A DNA stretch of 64,000 nt, taken from the NCBI RefSeq assembly GCF_000426365.1, contig NZ_AUFF01000007.1, positions 62,001 through 126,000 on the forward strand, in the 5' to 3' direction. The DNA is from Arenimonas composti TR7-09 = DSM 18010 (GTDB lineage Bacteria; Pseudomonadota; Gammaproteobacteria; Xanthomonadales; Xanthomonadaceae). Of this stretch, positions 17,560-27,164 are shown piece by piece. The position numbers and the translations under genes were made by a program. The notes under the pieces were generated by a model. It searched no databases and was not told the origin of the DNA. It saw only the letters and a list, made by a program, of their open reading frames with translations. Positions within the stretch are counted from its first letter, which is position 1. Each line of letters starts with the position of its first letter.

Positions 17560-18073
17560 CGTCGTCGCGCCCCGCCGGCAGCAGCGCGTCGCGCAGCGCG
17601 ACCGCGTCTTCCTCGCGCAGGCCGGACTGGCGCAGCGCCTGGATGCGGGTGCCGGCGGTGTGCACGACCAGGGTGGCGAGGCCGAAGCCGCGCTCGATCG
17701 GCCCGCGTTCGATGTCGAGGTGCTGCACCCGGCTGCGCGGCACCAGCCGCTCCAGGCGCCAGACCAGGCCGCGCCGCACCTGCAGGCCGCGCGCGTCGAG
17801 CTTCCAGCGCGTCCGGCGCGTGCGCAGCCATGCGGTGAAGGCGGCGAAGGTCGCCGCGCCGAAGACCAGCACCGCGCCCAGTGCGGCGGTGCCGATCAGG
17901 CCGGTGTCGAGCAGCACCGCGCCCGGCACCGTCAGGCCGACGCCGGCCGGCACGGCGAAGATCGCCGTCCCGATTGCCGCGACCCGCGCCGCGGCCGGCG
18001 GCAGCGGCTGCCAGCCCGCGTCGCCGGGTCCGGTTGGCGATGGATTCGAAGGCGGTTCGGGCAGCGTGCTCAT
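17549..18073 (-). CDS. PH-domain membrane protein, YdbS-like
   Basis: This 174-residue protein has two transmembrane helices (about 28-80) and then one bPH_2 domain (RWKLDARGLQVRRGLVWRLE ... VPRSRVQHLDIERGPIER). It is the single-repeat partner of the YdbT-like protein encoded directly downstream. The start ATG at 18073 shares its A with the TGA stop of the upstream acyltransferase gene, and its own end overlaps the next gene by 11 bases. The three genes are thus one tightly coupled minus-strand unit. Function is unknown beyond the family name. Confidence 0.9.
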   Translation of the reverse strand: MSTLPEPPSNPSPTGPGDAGWQPLPPAAARVAAIGTAIFAVPAGVGLTVPGAVLLDTGLIGTAALGAVLVFGAATFAAFTAWLRTRRTRWKLDARGLQVRRGLVWRLERLVPRSRVQHLDIERGPIERGFGLATLVVHTAGTRIQALRQSGLREEDAVALRDALLPAGRDDDVL

Positions 18074-18990
18074 CAGTAGCAGTCCGGGTGATAGGGATTG
18101 GGCAGGCCGGAGTCGGCCGGGCGCTTCGACCAGCGTTTGTAGGTCCACTGATATTGCCGGGTATCGCGGCGGGCGATCGCCTCGACGCCGGCGTTCAGTG
18201 CCTGGGTCGCGACCGCGAGGTCGGCATCGGCGACCGCCGGACCGGCGGCCTCGAACCACATCTCGAAACGGCCATCGTCGCGGCGCAGCGCGCAGGCGAA
18301 CACCACCGCCGCCCCGGTGCGCTGCGCCAGCTTCGGAATCAGCGTCATCGTCAGCGCCGGCCGGCCGAAGAACGGCGCGAACTGGCCGCCGCCTTCCTTC
18401 GGCTGCTGGTCGGGGGTGATGCCGACCGCCTGTCCCGCCTGCAGCGCGCGCAGCAGCGGCCGCATCGCCGAGGCCTCCGCCGGCACCAGGCCGACGTTGT
18501 GGCGGCCGCGCGCCAGGCGCAGGAAACCGTCGCCGGCGCGGTTCTCCGGCGGCTTGTAGACGAGGGTGAAGGGCCCGCGGGCCGCCATGAACTCCACCAC
18601 CATCTCGATGTTGCCGTGGTGCGGCGCGGCGATGATCACGCCGCGTCCGCCGGCTTCCGCGGCCGCCAGCACCGCCTCGCCGTGCACCGCCGCGACCAGC
18701 GCCAGGTTGTCGCGCCGGGGCCGCGTCCAGATGCGCAGGGACTCGATCGCGTTGCGCCCGGTCTGCTGCATCACCTCGCGCACCAGCGCCTCGCGTTCGT
18801 CGCTGGACAGCTGCGGCATCACCAGTTCGAGATTGCGCCGCGCGACCTTGGCCTCGCGGGTGTTGCGGGCGAACGCGCGCCGGCCCGACCACGCTCCGAG
18901 GCGGATCTGCAGGGATCGCGGCAGCCGCCCCACCAGCCAGGCGACGGCATGCAGCAGGTGGCTGGCGAGGGGAATCGACGGCGACGACAT
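18073..18990 (-). CDS. LpxL/HtrB-type lipid A acyltransferase
   Basis: This 305-residue protein belongs to the lauroyl/myristoyl acyltransferase family, which adds secondary acyl chains to Kdo2-lipid A at the inner membrane. The catalytic HX4E motif is in APHHGNIEM (near 117). TPDQQPKEGGGQFAPFFG and the late RRDTRQYQWTYKRW segment are also typical. An N-terminal hydrophobic helix (about 8-24) anchors it. Which secondary position it acylates (LpxL, LpxM or another) cannot be decided from sequence. It leads the operon with the YdbS- and YdbT-like genes and is divergent from dtd. Confidence 0.9.
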   Translation of the reverse strand: MSSPSIPLASHLLHAVAWLVGRLPRSLQIRLGAWSGRRAFARNTREAKVARRNLELVMPQLSSDEREALVREVMQQTGRNAIESLRIWTRPRRDNLALVAAVHGEAVLAAAEAGGRGVIIAAPHHGNIEMVVEFMAARGPFTLVYKPPENRAGDGFLRLARGRHNVGLVPAEASAMRPLLRALQAGQAVGITPDQQPKEGGGQFAPFFGRPALTMTLIPKLAQRTGAAVVFACALRRDDGRFEMWFEAAGPAVADADLAVATQALNAGVEAIARRDTRQYQWTYKRWSKRPADSGLPNPYHPDCY

Positions 18991-19047
18991 CGCCGCGAGT
19001 GTAAGCCACGCAACAAACGCCGCCGCCGCGGCTAAACTGCGCGGCCC

Positions 19048-19500
19048 ATGATCGCCCTCATCCAGCGCGTCAGCGAAGCCAGTGTCCGGGTCGGCGACGA
19101 GACCGTCGGCGCGATCGGCGAGGGCATCCTCGCGCTGGTCGCGGTGGAGCCGGGCGACGACGAGGCGAAGATCGCCCGCATGGCCGAACGCCTGCTCGGC
19201 TACCGCGTGTTCGCCGACGAGCGCGGGCGGATGAACCGCTCGCTGACCGATACCGGCGGCGACCTGCTGCTGGTCAGCCAGTTCACCCTCGCCGCCGATA
19301 CCCGCAGCGGCATGCGTGCCAGCTTCACCGCCGCGGCCAGTCCCGACGAGGCCCGGCGCGGTTTCGACCGGCTGGTGGGAATCTGTCGTGAACGGCACGG
19401 AAACGCGCGCGGTGCGCGGGTTGAAACCGGCCGTTTCGGCGCGCACATGATCGTCAGCCTGGTCAACGACGGCCCGGTGACGTTCCGCCTGCAGTCCTGA
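19048..19500 (+). CDS. dtd: D-aminoacyl-tRNA deacylase
   Basis: Dtd hydrolyses D-aminoacyl-tRNA and Gly-tRNA(Ala), a proofreading role in translation. The 150-residue length is typical. The family signature [14 protein letters not shown] (about 76-89) and the cross-subunit Gly-Pro motif NDGPVTF near the C-terminus are both intact. The ATG at 19048 begins the conserved [20 protein letters not shown] box at 19033-19038 lies only nine bases before the ATG and may give a very short leader. Confidence 0.97.
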   Translation: MIALIQRVSEASVRVGDETVGAIGEGILALVAVEPGDDEAKIARMAERLLGYRVFADERGRMNRSLTDTGGDLLLVSQFTLAADTRSGMRASFTAAASPDEARRGFDRLVGICRERHGNARGARVETGRFGAHMIVSLVNDGPVTFRLQS

Positions 19501-19579
19501 CCTGCCCCCGACGCCAACCGACCAGACTGCGGAAACCCTAGATTCATCAGGGGTTTACCGCCAAGCTGCCGCGCGCCTG

Positions 19580-19585
19580 TATACT
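19580..19585 (+). promoter_or_regulatory. -10 box upstream of rpoD
   Basis: TATACT preceded by TG, 40 bases upstream of the rpoD ATG. The nearest -35-like sequence (TTTACC at 19554) is about 20 bases away, too far for a strong match, so only the -10 element is claimed. Confidence 0.4.
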
Positions 19586-19625
19586 GCGCGGCTCGTTTTC
19601 GCCCAGACCCCGGGAACCCGCTTTC

Positions 19626-21476
<1,851 letters not shown>

Positions 21477-21497
21477 GCCGCCCGCCCCGCCGACACT

Positions 21498-21520
21498 GTA
21501 GGAGCGCCTTCAGGCGCGAT
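21498..21520. repeat. Single GTAG-type REP half-site
   Basis: One arm GTAGGAGCGCCTTCAGGCG followed by CGAT lies between the rpoD stop and its terminator. The arm itself contains an internal small palindrome (GCGCCTTCAGGCGC). No opposing arm follows. Confidence 0.85.
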
Positions 21521-21540
21521 CCCGGGAATCGAGGACCCAG

Positions 21541-21577
21541 AAACGAGTGGTGGCCCAGCCCCACTCGTTTTTCTTTT
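21541..21577 (+). terminator. Rho-independent terminator after rpoD
   Basis: A perfect 10-base stem AAACGAGTGG / CCACTCGTTT with a 10-base loop is followed by a T-rich run (TTTTTCTTTT). It is well placed 65 bases after the rpoD stop. Confidence 0.85.
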
Positions 21578-21622
21578 CCCGTTTCTGATTCCGGCCTCCA
21601 CCGGCTACGATTCCGCGGCTGC

Positions 21623-21698
<76 letters not shown>

Positions 21699-21907
21699 AC
21701 CGGTTCGGTCAGCCGAATGCAGGCTTCGGTCGCCATCGCGCCGACAGCGAAGCAGAAGCGCTCGATAGGAGTGCCGAGGCATCGCCTTCTCGTCCCGTTC
21801 CTGGTGGTTCTCCGTCGGTGCAACGATCAGGGGTGAACTCAGTGAACCAGGGCGCTATGGACATCTCGGATCCTTCCCCCGCAACATCACCATCACGGAA
21901 GTCCCGG

Positions 21908-22464
21908 ATGCGGCACCGGCAGATGCATATCGAGTTTCCTGCGCCACCAGGTGTTCCCCGGCATGGGATCGCTCGAGTGATCCACCCGCTGCTGGGAGCC
22001 CTGCTGCTGCTGGGCGCGGCAACCGTGCACGCGCAGGGGGCCCCGGCCGGTTCGCATGAACCGGCGTACAGCGTGGAATGGAACGAGAAGAACAGGTAGG
22101 ACCTCTGCTTCGCGCAGACCACGGAGGCCAACTGCCGGGACACGATCGAACTCAGGTTCCGCCTGGCCGGGCAAGCGGTGGCTGCAGGTCGCATGGATTA
22201 CGCCAACGCGCTCCTCGAGATGTCGAACGAGGCCGCGCTGAGATTGGCCGAAGCGGCCCCGGCGGGCGGGCGCTTGCGGAGTGAACCGATGACGCCGCAG
22301 GCGCGTCGCCGCGGCGTCGCGCGGACCGGAACGGCCAGGGCACCGTCGCGATGGGCGATGTCGTCGCCGGCACGTATGCGGACCTGCACCTCGACGCCGG
22401 GATGGCCGTGATCGACTTTCGAAGGACCTCCACCCGAATACCGAACCAGGAGAATTCCCCATGA
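21908..22464 (+). pseudogene. Broken gene for a small exported protein
   Basis: A reading frame from ATG 21908 encodes a basic N-terminus and a strong signal-peptide core (HPLLGALLLLGAATVHAQG). It continues as EWNEKNR and meets a TAG at 22097-22099. The same frame then continues as plausible protein (DLCFAQTTEANCRDTIEL ... YANALLEMSNEAALRLAEA). It loses protein character near 22260. Good coding sequence resumes in a shifted frame (NGQGTVAMGDVVAGTYADL) and ends with TGA at 22462-22464, overlapping the next gene's ATG as ATGA. That coupling suggests it was once a real gene with one nonsense and one frameshift change. The product family is not recognised. Exact start is uncertain (21857 and 21923 are alternatives). 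Confidence 0.55.
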
Positions 22465-22859
22465 AGCGTCAGCTCTTCCTCTTCCTCGCGATCATCGCCG
22501 CGCTCGCCAGCCCCGCGTGTCCTGCATCGGGCGGGCAGACGGGCGAGGGCCCGTCGCCCGCGGCGCGTCCGGAGGCACCCGCGAATCCGCTGGTCGGATC
22601 GTGGCAGGAGGCGATGTCAGGCAACGGCACTACCCTCGAGGTCCGCGCGGACGGCAGCGCGTTGCTCACCGTGCCGGGCTACGGGGGCGGCACCTACGCG
22701 ATGCGCTACGTGTGGAACGGCAGCGAGGCGGAGCTCACCGGGTATCCCGACGCGACCGCTTCGATGCGCATCTCCGAAACCGGCTCGCTGTTCATCAACT
22801 ACGAAAATACGACCACCAACAGCCGCGGGATGATGATGTTCCGGCGCGCCTCACCCTGA
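22461..22859 (+). CDS. Small exported protein of unknown function
   Basis: This 132-residue protein has a signal peptide (MKRQLFLFLAIIAALASPAC). The Cys at about 20 might be lipidated, but the lipobox (SPAC) is poor. A Pro/Ala/Gly-rich linker leads to a compact beta-rich domain from about 45 (PLVGSWQEAMSGNGTTLEV ... SLFINYENTTTNSRGMMMF). Its GSW opening is reminiscent of small lipocalin-like or META-like periplasmic domains, but I cannot name the family. The start overlaps the stop of the broken upstream gene by ATGA, and a purine-rich AGGAGAAT precedes it. It lies in the accessory region after the tRNA. Confidence 0.7.
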   Translation: MKRQLFLFLAIIAALASPACPASGGQTGEGPSPAARPEAPANPLVGSWQEAMSGNGTTLEVRADGSALLTVPGYGGGTYAMRYVWNGSEAELTGYPDATASMRISETGSLFINYENTTTNSRGMMMFRRASP

Positions 22860-23045
22860 CGACGGGCGACCCGTCAGTCGCGACGCGGGAATATCGCCCG
22901 GAGCGAAGCGCCACTCAGGGCGCCCGCGCCGCCACCGATCATCGCCAGGGTGATCAGGCCTTCGGTCACCCTGGCCTCGTCCGCATGCCGCGGTCGCGAC
23001 GCCAAGGACGCGTGGCACGCGCTCCTGCTCGCGCTGCCGCGCCGA

Positions 23046-23567
23046 TCACGGCACCGGCGCCGCCTCCTCGAGCAGGCGGCGCACCTCGCCTTCGAGGCCC
23101 TTCAGGCCCCACGCCCGCCCGATCCCGATCGCCTCGTCGGCCGTGCGCCCGTCGACCCACGCCGCGCGCAGCGCCGCCATCGCGCCGACGCGGTTGCCGC
23201 TCGCGCAGTGCACGAGCACGGGACGGCCGGCGGCGCGCAGCAGCGCGTCGAAAGCCTGCACGTTCTCGCGGGTGAGGTCGGCGGGACCGGAGAGCGGGAG
23301 GTTCGCGTAGTCGAGACCGGCCGCGCGCACGGCGGCGGCTTCGTCGAAGTCCGGCGTCTCGGCGTCGGGGGTCAGGTCGATGACGTGGCGGATGCCGGCG
23401 GCGCGCAGGGCGTCGAGATCGGCGGCGCCGATGCGGCCCGCGGAGACGATGCCCGGTTCTGGCGCCACCGCGTTCGTTATCGCGGGCAGCCGCGCAGGTT
23501 CAGGGGTCGAAGCGCAGCCGGCGGCGGCGAGGGTCGCGGTGGCGGCGAACAGGGTGAGCAGGTTCAT
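23046..23567 (-). CDS. Exported lipoprotein with DUF442/phosphatase-like domain
   Basis: This 173-residue protein has a lipoprotein signal (MNLLTLFAATATLAAAGC, acylated Cys at 18). The mature domain opens GIVSAGRIGAADLDALRAAG and contains VLVHCASGNRVG, the HCX5R phosphatase loop in the DUF442 version. In most bacteria this domain is the N-terminal half of the cytosolic Blh persulfide-handling protein, fused to a metallo-beta-lactamase domain. Here the two halves are separate genes of one operon, and this half is predicted to be exported. The start at ATG 23567 is chosen because the signal peptide begins there. The substrate is unknown. A rhodanese-like sulfur-transfer role is possible. Confidence 0.8.
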   Translation of the reverse strand: MNLLTLFAATATLAAAGCASTPEPARLPAITNAVAPEPGIVSAGRIGAADLDALRAAGIRHVIDLTPDAETPDFDEAAAVRAAGLDYANLPLSGPADLTRENVQAFDALLRAAGRPVLVHCASGNRVGAMAALRAAWVDGRTADEAIGIGRAWGLKGLEGEVRRLLEEAAPVP

Positions 23568-23575
23568 GGCGGGCC

Positions 23576-23992
23576 TCAGCTTCGGGTCAGCAGGCGGTGC
23601 AGCAGGAAGCCGGCGAACATCGCCGGCACGAACCACAGCGATTCGACGGCGCCGATGCCGAGACCCGCGAGCGCCGGACCCGGGCAGTAGCCGGCCAGGC
23701 CCCAGCCGATGCCGAACAGCGCCGCGCCGCCGAGCAGGCGGGCGTCGATGTCGCGCCGCGTCGGCAGGTGGAACGCGTCGACGAACAGCGGCCGTCCGCG
23801 GCGCAGCACGGGGCGGAACAGCAGCAGCGTGGTCAGCACCGCGCCGCCGAGCACGAGCGCGAGCGTCGGATCGAACGCGCCGAAGACGTCGAGGAAACCG
23901 AGCACGCGGCGCGCATCGGTCATGCCCGACATCGCCAGGCCGGTGCCGAACAGCGCCCCGGCCGCGAGTGCGGCGACGGAGTTCCGGTTCAC
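23576..23992 (-). CDS. YeeE/YedE family membrane protein (second subunit)
   Basis: This 138-residue inner-membrane protein of the DUF6691/YeeE type has about four helices. It carries GAALFGTGLAMSGMTDARRVLGF near the N-terminus and GWGLAGYCPGPALAGLG, a conserved Cys motif used in thiosulfate or sulfur-species import. The start is GTG at 23992, overlapping the stop of the preceding YeeE gene as GTGA. It follows the MBL-fold hydrolase and its YeeE partner, so the two half-size proteins probably form one transporter. Substrate (thiosulfate or a related sulfur species) is inferred from family data. Confidence 0.88.
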   Translation of the reverse strand: MNRNSVAALAAGALFGTGLAMSGMTDARRVLGFLDVFGAFDPTLALVLGGAVLTTLLLFRPVLRRGRPLFVDAFHLPTRRDIDARLLGGAALFGIGWGLAGYCPGPALAGLGIGAVESLWFVPAMFAGFLLHRLLTRS

Positions 23993-24411
23993 GCCGCGCT
24001 CCCGAGGTGACGCACGGCGAACGTGGTGACCACCGCGGTGGTCACGAACATCGCGACCGCCGCCAGCGAACGCGGCGACAGTCGCCCGAGTCCGCACACG
24101 CCATGCCCGCTCGTGCAGCCGCTACCCATACGCGTGCCGAACCCCACCAGCAGTCCGGCGATCACCAGCCCCGCGCGCGGGAAATCCGTGCGCGGCAGCG
24201 ACGCGCCCGGCACGAAGGCCATGTAGAGGCCGCCGGCCGCGACCAGCCCGAGCAGGAACAGTACGCGCCAGGCGACATCGCCGCGCTGCGGCACCAGCAC
24301 GCCGCCGGCGATGCCGCTGACACCGGCGATGCGCCCGGTCAGCCACAGCAGCAGCACCGCCGACAGCCCGATCAGCACGCCGCCGGCCGTCGCCGTCATC
24401 CACACGCTCAC
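23989..24411 (-). CDS. YeeE/YedE family membrane protein (first subunit)
   Basis: This 140-residue membrane protein has [21 protein letters not shown] at the start and the signature [21 protein letters not shown] (two conserved Cys) in the second half. This is typical of half-size YeeE proteins in BigR-controlled operons. The start is GTG at 24411, overlapping the stop of the MBL-fold gene (GTGA). An internal ATG four codons later is an alternative. Probable role: uptake or export of a reduced sulfur compound, with the partner encoded downstream. Confidence 0.9.
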   Translation of the reverse strand: MSVWMTATAGGVLIGLSAVLLLWLTGRIAGVSGIAGGVLVPQRGDVAWRVLFLLGLVAAGGLYMAFVPGASLPRTDFPRAGLVIAGLLVGFGTRMGSGCTSGHGVCGLGRLSPRSLAAVAMFVTTAVVTTFAVRHLGSAA

Positions 24412-25280
24412 GGCACGACCCCGAAGCGGTCCAGCGGCAGCCGCAGCCAGCGCACGCCGTCCGCGTCCGGCGGCGGCAGTTCGCCGGCGCGGATGTTCAC
24501 CTGCAGCGCCGGCAGGATCAGCTTCGGCGCGGCGAGGGTCGCGTCGCGCTCGGTGCGCAGGCGCACGAACGTCGCCTCGTCGACGCCGCCGCCGACGTGG
24601 CGGTTGTCGCGGCGCTGTTCGTCGAGCGGGATCTCCGCGCGTACCTCGCGCCCGCCGGGCGGGTAGTCGTGGCACAGGAAGATGCGGGTGTCGTCGGGCA
24701 GCGCGAACAGGCGCCGGATCGAGCGGAACAGCTTGTGCGCGTCGCCGCCGGGGAAATCGACGCGCGCGGTGCCGACGTCGGGTGCGAACACGGTGTCGCC
24801 GACGAACGCCGCGTCGCCGATCACGTACGTCAGGCTGTCGTCGGTATGCCCGGGCGTCGCGAGCACGCGCGCCTGCAGCGTGCCGATCGCGAAGGTGTCG
24901 CCGTCGGCGAACAGGTGGTCGAACTGGCTGCCGTCGGTCGCGAATTCCGGCTCGAGACCGAACAGCGTCCGGAAGCGCGCCTGCACCGCGGTGATGCCGC
25001 GGCCGATCGCGACCTTCGCGCCGGTGACGCGGCGCAGGTACGCGGCGGCGGTGAGGTGGTCGGCATGCGCGTGCGTCTCCAGGATCCAGTCGACGGTCAG
25101 CCCCTGGGCGCGCACGAAGTCGAGCACGGCGTCGGCGGACGTGGTGGCGGTGCGCGCGGTCGCCGGGTCGTAATCGAGCACCGGATCGATGATCGCGGCG
25201 CGGCCACCCGGCTGGTCGTGGACGACGTAGGTGAGCGTGGACGTCGCCGCGTCGAAGAAGCTGCGGACCTGGGGAGTCAT
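24408..25280 (-). CDS. MBL-fold persulfide dioxygenase-type hydrolase (Blh/ETHE1-like)
   Basis: This 290-residue cytosolic protein has the metallo-beta-lactamase metal site: ETHAHADHLT near 60, then GHTDDSLTY, GDTVF and CHDYP. This set, with the DPVLDYDPATART opening, fits persulfide dioxygenases of the Blh/ETHE1 group, which oxidise glutathione persulfide to sulfite using one iron. It is the first gene of the minus-strand operon with two YeeE proteins and the DUF442 lipoprotein, and it is divergent from the BigR-like repressor. An AAGGAA sequence about eight bases before the ATG supports the start. The precise substrate is inferred from family and operon. Confidence 0.9.
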   Translation of the reverse strand: MTPQVRSFFDAATSTLTYVVHDQPGGRAAIIDPVLDYDPATARTATTSADAVLDFVRAQGLTVDWILETHAHADHLTAAAYLRRVTGAKVAIGRGITAVQARFRTLFGLEPEFATDGSQFDHLFADGDTFAIGTLQARVLATPGHTDDSLTYVIGDAAFVGDTVFAPDVGTARVDFPGGDAHKLFRSIRRLFALPDDTRIFLCHDYPPGGREVRAEIPLDEQRRDNRHVGGGVDEATFVRLRTERDATLAAPKLILPALQVNIRAGELPPPDADGVRWLRLPLDRFGVVP

Positions 25281-25299
25281 CCGTCGGTTCCTTGTCTGA

Positions 25300-25360
25300 T
25301 ACTTCAGGTAACGCTAAAGTAGGCGCGCCCCCGGATGTTGTCAAGCATCTACTTAAATAC
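25300..25360. promoter_or_regulatory. Putative BigR/SqrR operator region
   Basis: The intergenic region between the divergent repressor and persulfide operon contains an interrupted palindrome TACTT-N12-AAGTA (25300-25321) and an AT-rich TACTTAAATA (25350-25359). BigR-type repressors bind AT-rich imperfect palindromes over the -10 region, so both are candidate operators. Prediction by eye. Confidence 0.45.
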
Positions 25361-25367
25361 GGAAACC

Positions 25368-25715
25368 ATGGCCCGCATCGCCCGAAAGAAGACCAGCCCC
25401 CCGGCCGCGCACGAGGCGATGGCCCGCCACGCCGGCGAGGCCGCCGCGCTGCTGAAGGCGCTCGCGCATCCCGCGCGGCTGCTGGTGCTGTGCCGGCTGG
25501 TCGAAGGCGAATGTTCGGTCGGCGAGCTGCAGCCGCTCACCGGGCTGAGCCTGTCGGCGCTTTCGCAGCACCTGGCCGTGCTGCGCGAATCGGCGCTGGT
25601 GGAGACCCGGCGCGAGGCGCAGACGATCCACTACTCGCTCGCGGCCGGACCGGCCGCGAGCGTTCTCGACGCGCTGCACGCTGCCTACTGCGGCGACGCG
25701 CTCACTGGACGCTGA
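25368..25715 (+). CDS. bigR: ArsR-family persulfide-sensing repressor, BigR/SqrR-like
   Basis: This 115-residue winged-helix repressor has LAHPARLLVLCRLVEGECSV and the recognition helix region LSLSALSQHLAVLRE. Cysteines at 42, 49 and 108 are present. C42 and C108 coincide with the two cysteines that form the redox switch in Xylella BigR. In the reduced state such proteins repress, and persulfides release them. ATG 25368 is chosen because the preceding frame back to 25335 lies in the operator-like region. It is divergent from the persulfide dioxygenase/YeeE operon, its likely target. Its 3' end overlaps the convergent azurin gene by 14 bases. Confidence 0.88.
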   Translation: MARIARKKTSPPAAHEAMARHAGEAAALLKALAHPARLLVLCRLVEGECSVGELQPLTGLSLSALSQHLAVLRESALVETRREAQTIHYSLAAGPAASVLDALHAAYCGDALTGR

Positions 25716-26280
25716 TGTCGCCCTTCATCACCGCCCAGTGGCCCGGGAAGCTGCAGAAGAACTGATACGGGCCGCCGTCGCGCAGCGGCGCGACATCGAA
25801 GGTGACCGATGTGCGCTCGCCGCCGCCGATGACCTCGGTGTGCGCGACGACGCGCGGATCGCCCGGCTTCACGAACTCCGACGCGGCGCCGGCGGCCATG
25901 CCGTCGGTGGCGACGGCGGCCAGCTCGGACGCCTTCGCGATCACGACGTTGTGGCCCATCGACTGCTCGGGCAGCGTGCCGTCGTGGCGCAGCGTGATCG
26001 TGAACTGCGTGCACGAGGACGGGATCGCGATCGAACCGACGTCGTACTGCATCGCGTCGTTGCTGCCGATCTCCGTCGCGCAGTTCTCGACGACCGCGGC
26101 GGGCTTGCCGTTCCCGGCGGTGGCAGCGGGCGCGGGCGCCGGGGCGGGCGCGGCCGGAGCGGGCGCGTCGCTAGTCGGGGCGGGCGTGCTGGCGGCGGGC
26201 GGCGGCGCGTCACCGCCACAGGCGCCCAGCGCGAACGCGCAGGCGAGCGGGAGGAGGGCGAGCGGACGTCGGATGGTCAT
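25702..26280 (-). CDS. Azurin, lipoprotein form
   Basis: This 192-residue type 1 copper protein, an electron carrier of the periplasm, has a lipoprotein signal (LACAFALGAC) and a roughly 40-residue Ala/Pro linker before the cupredoxin domain. This resembles the lipid-anchored azurins of Neisseria and Xanthomonadales. The domain opens ENCATEIGSNDAMQYDV. The copper ligands are His in SMGHNVVI, then Cys, His and Met in FFCSFPGHWAVMKG. The start at ATG 26280 is set by the signal peptide. The gene is convergent with bigR and monocistronic. The partner reductase is not in the window. Confidence 0.95.
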   Translation of the reverse strand: MTIRRPLALLPLACAFALGACGGDAPPPAASTPAPTSDAPAPAAPAPAPAPAATAGNGKPAAVVENCATEIGSNDAMQYDVGSIAIPSSCTQFTITLRHDGTLPEQSMGHNVVIAKASELAAVATDGMAAGAASEFVKPGDPRVVAHTEVIGGGERTSVTFDVAPLRDGGPYQFFCSFPGHWAVMKGDISVQ

Positions 26281-26456
26281 GGGAATTCTCCACACGGGCC
26301 TTCCATGATCCGCCGCGGCGGGAAGGATCACGTGAATAGCGCGGGGATTGGAACCACGCGTGGAAACATGGTTTCCGCTGGTCGCGCTCGGGGACCGGCC
26401 CGCGCGGCCATACTTCAGGCGTATCCCGGCAGCGCCGGATCGCATTGGAGAAGACG

Positions 26457-27164
26457 ATGATCACCGCCCGCCCGGCCGCCGAACGCGGCCACGCGAACCA
26501 CGGCTGGCTCGACAGCCGGCACAGCTTCTCGTTCGCGGACTATCGCGACGACCGCCATGTCCACTGGGGTCCGCTGCGCGTGATCAACGAGGACCGCGTC
26601 GCCGCCGGGCGCGGCTTCGGCCGGCATGGGCATCGCGACATGGAGATCATCAGCTACGTGCTCGACGGCGCGCTCGCGCACGAGGACTCGATGGGCAACG
26701 CCTCGACGATCGTGCCCGGGGACGTGCAGCGCATGAGCGCCGGCACCGGCGTGATGCACGCCGAGTTCAACCACGACCGCGAACGCACCACGCATTTCCT
26801 GCAGATCTGGATCATCCCGTCGGTCACCGGCGTCGCGCCGTCGTACGCGCAGAAGGCCTTCCCCGACGCGGACAAGCGCGGCCGCCTGGCGCTGCTCGCC
26901 AGCCCCGACGGCGCCGACGGTTCGCTGACGATCCACCAGGACGCGCGCCTGTACGCCGGCCTGTTCGACGGCGACGAACACGCCACGCATGCGCTCGCGC
27001 CCGGCCGGCTCGGCTACGTGCACGTCGCGCGCGGCGCGGCGACCGTGAACGGCCACGCGCTGCACGCCGGCGACGCGCTGCGCTACGAGGACGAACCGGC
27101 CATCGACATCCGCGCCGGTGTCGGCGCCGAGGTGCTCGTGTTCGACCTGCCGCGGCTGGACTGA
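26457..27164 (+). CDS. Pirin family protein
   Basis: This 235-residue bicupin has the pirin opening GHANHGWLDSRHSFSF and the metal-site residues GRGFGRHGHRDMEIISYVLDG (HxH...E) plus MHAEFNH. Some pirins have quercetinase activity or bind iron as regulators. Neither can be assigned here. A GGAG six bases before ATG 26457 fixes the start. The stop TGA shares its last base with the ATG of the TrmY-like gene, so the two genes are translationally coupled. Confidence 0.93.
   Translation: MITARPAAERGHANHGWLDSRHSFSFADYRDDRHVHWGPLRVINEDRVAAGRGFGRHGHRDMEIISYVLDGALAHEDSMGNASTIVPGDVQRMSAGTGVMHAEFNHDRERTTHFLQIWIIPSVTGVAPSYAQKAFPDADKRGRLALLASPDGADGSLTIHQDARLYAGLFDGDEHATHALAPGRLGYVHVARGAATVNGHALHAGDALRYEDEPAIDIRAGVGAEVLVFDLPRLD

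Noticed and set aside
22874-23030. Minus-strand fragment ending ...MIGGGAGALSGASLRAIFPRRD
   Set aside because: It looks membrane-like at its end, but no start or ribosome site could be found and the upstream sequence is not protein-like.
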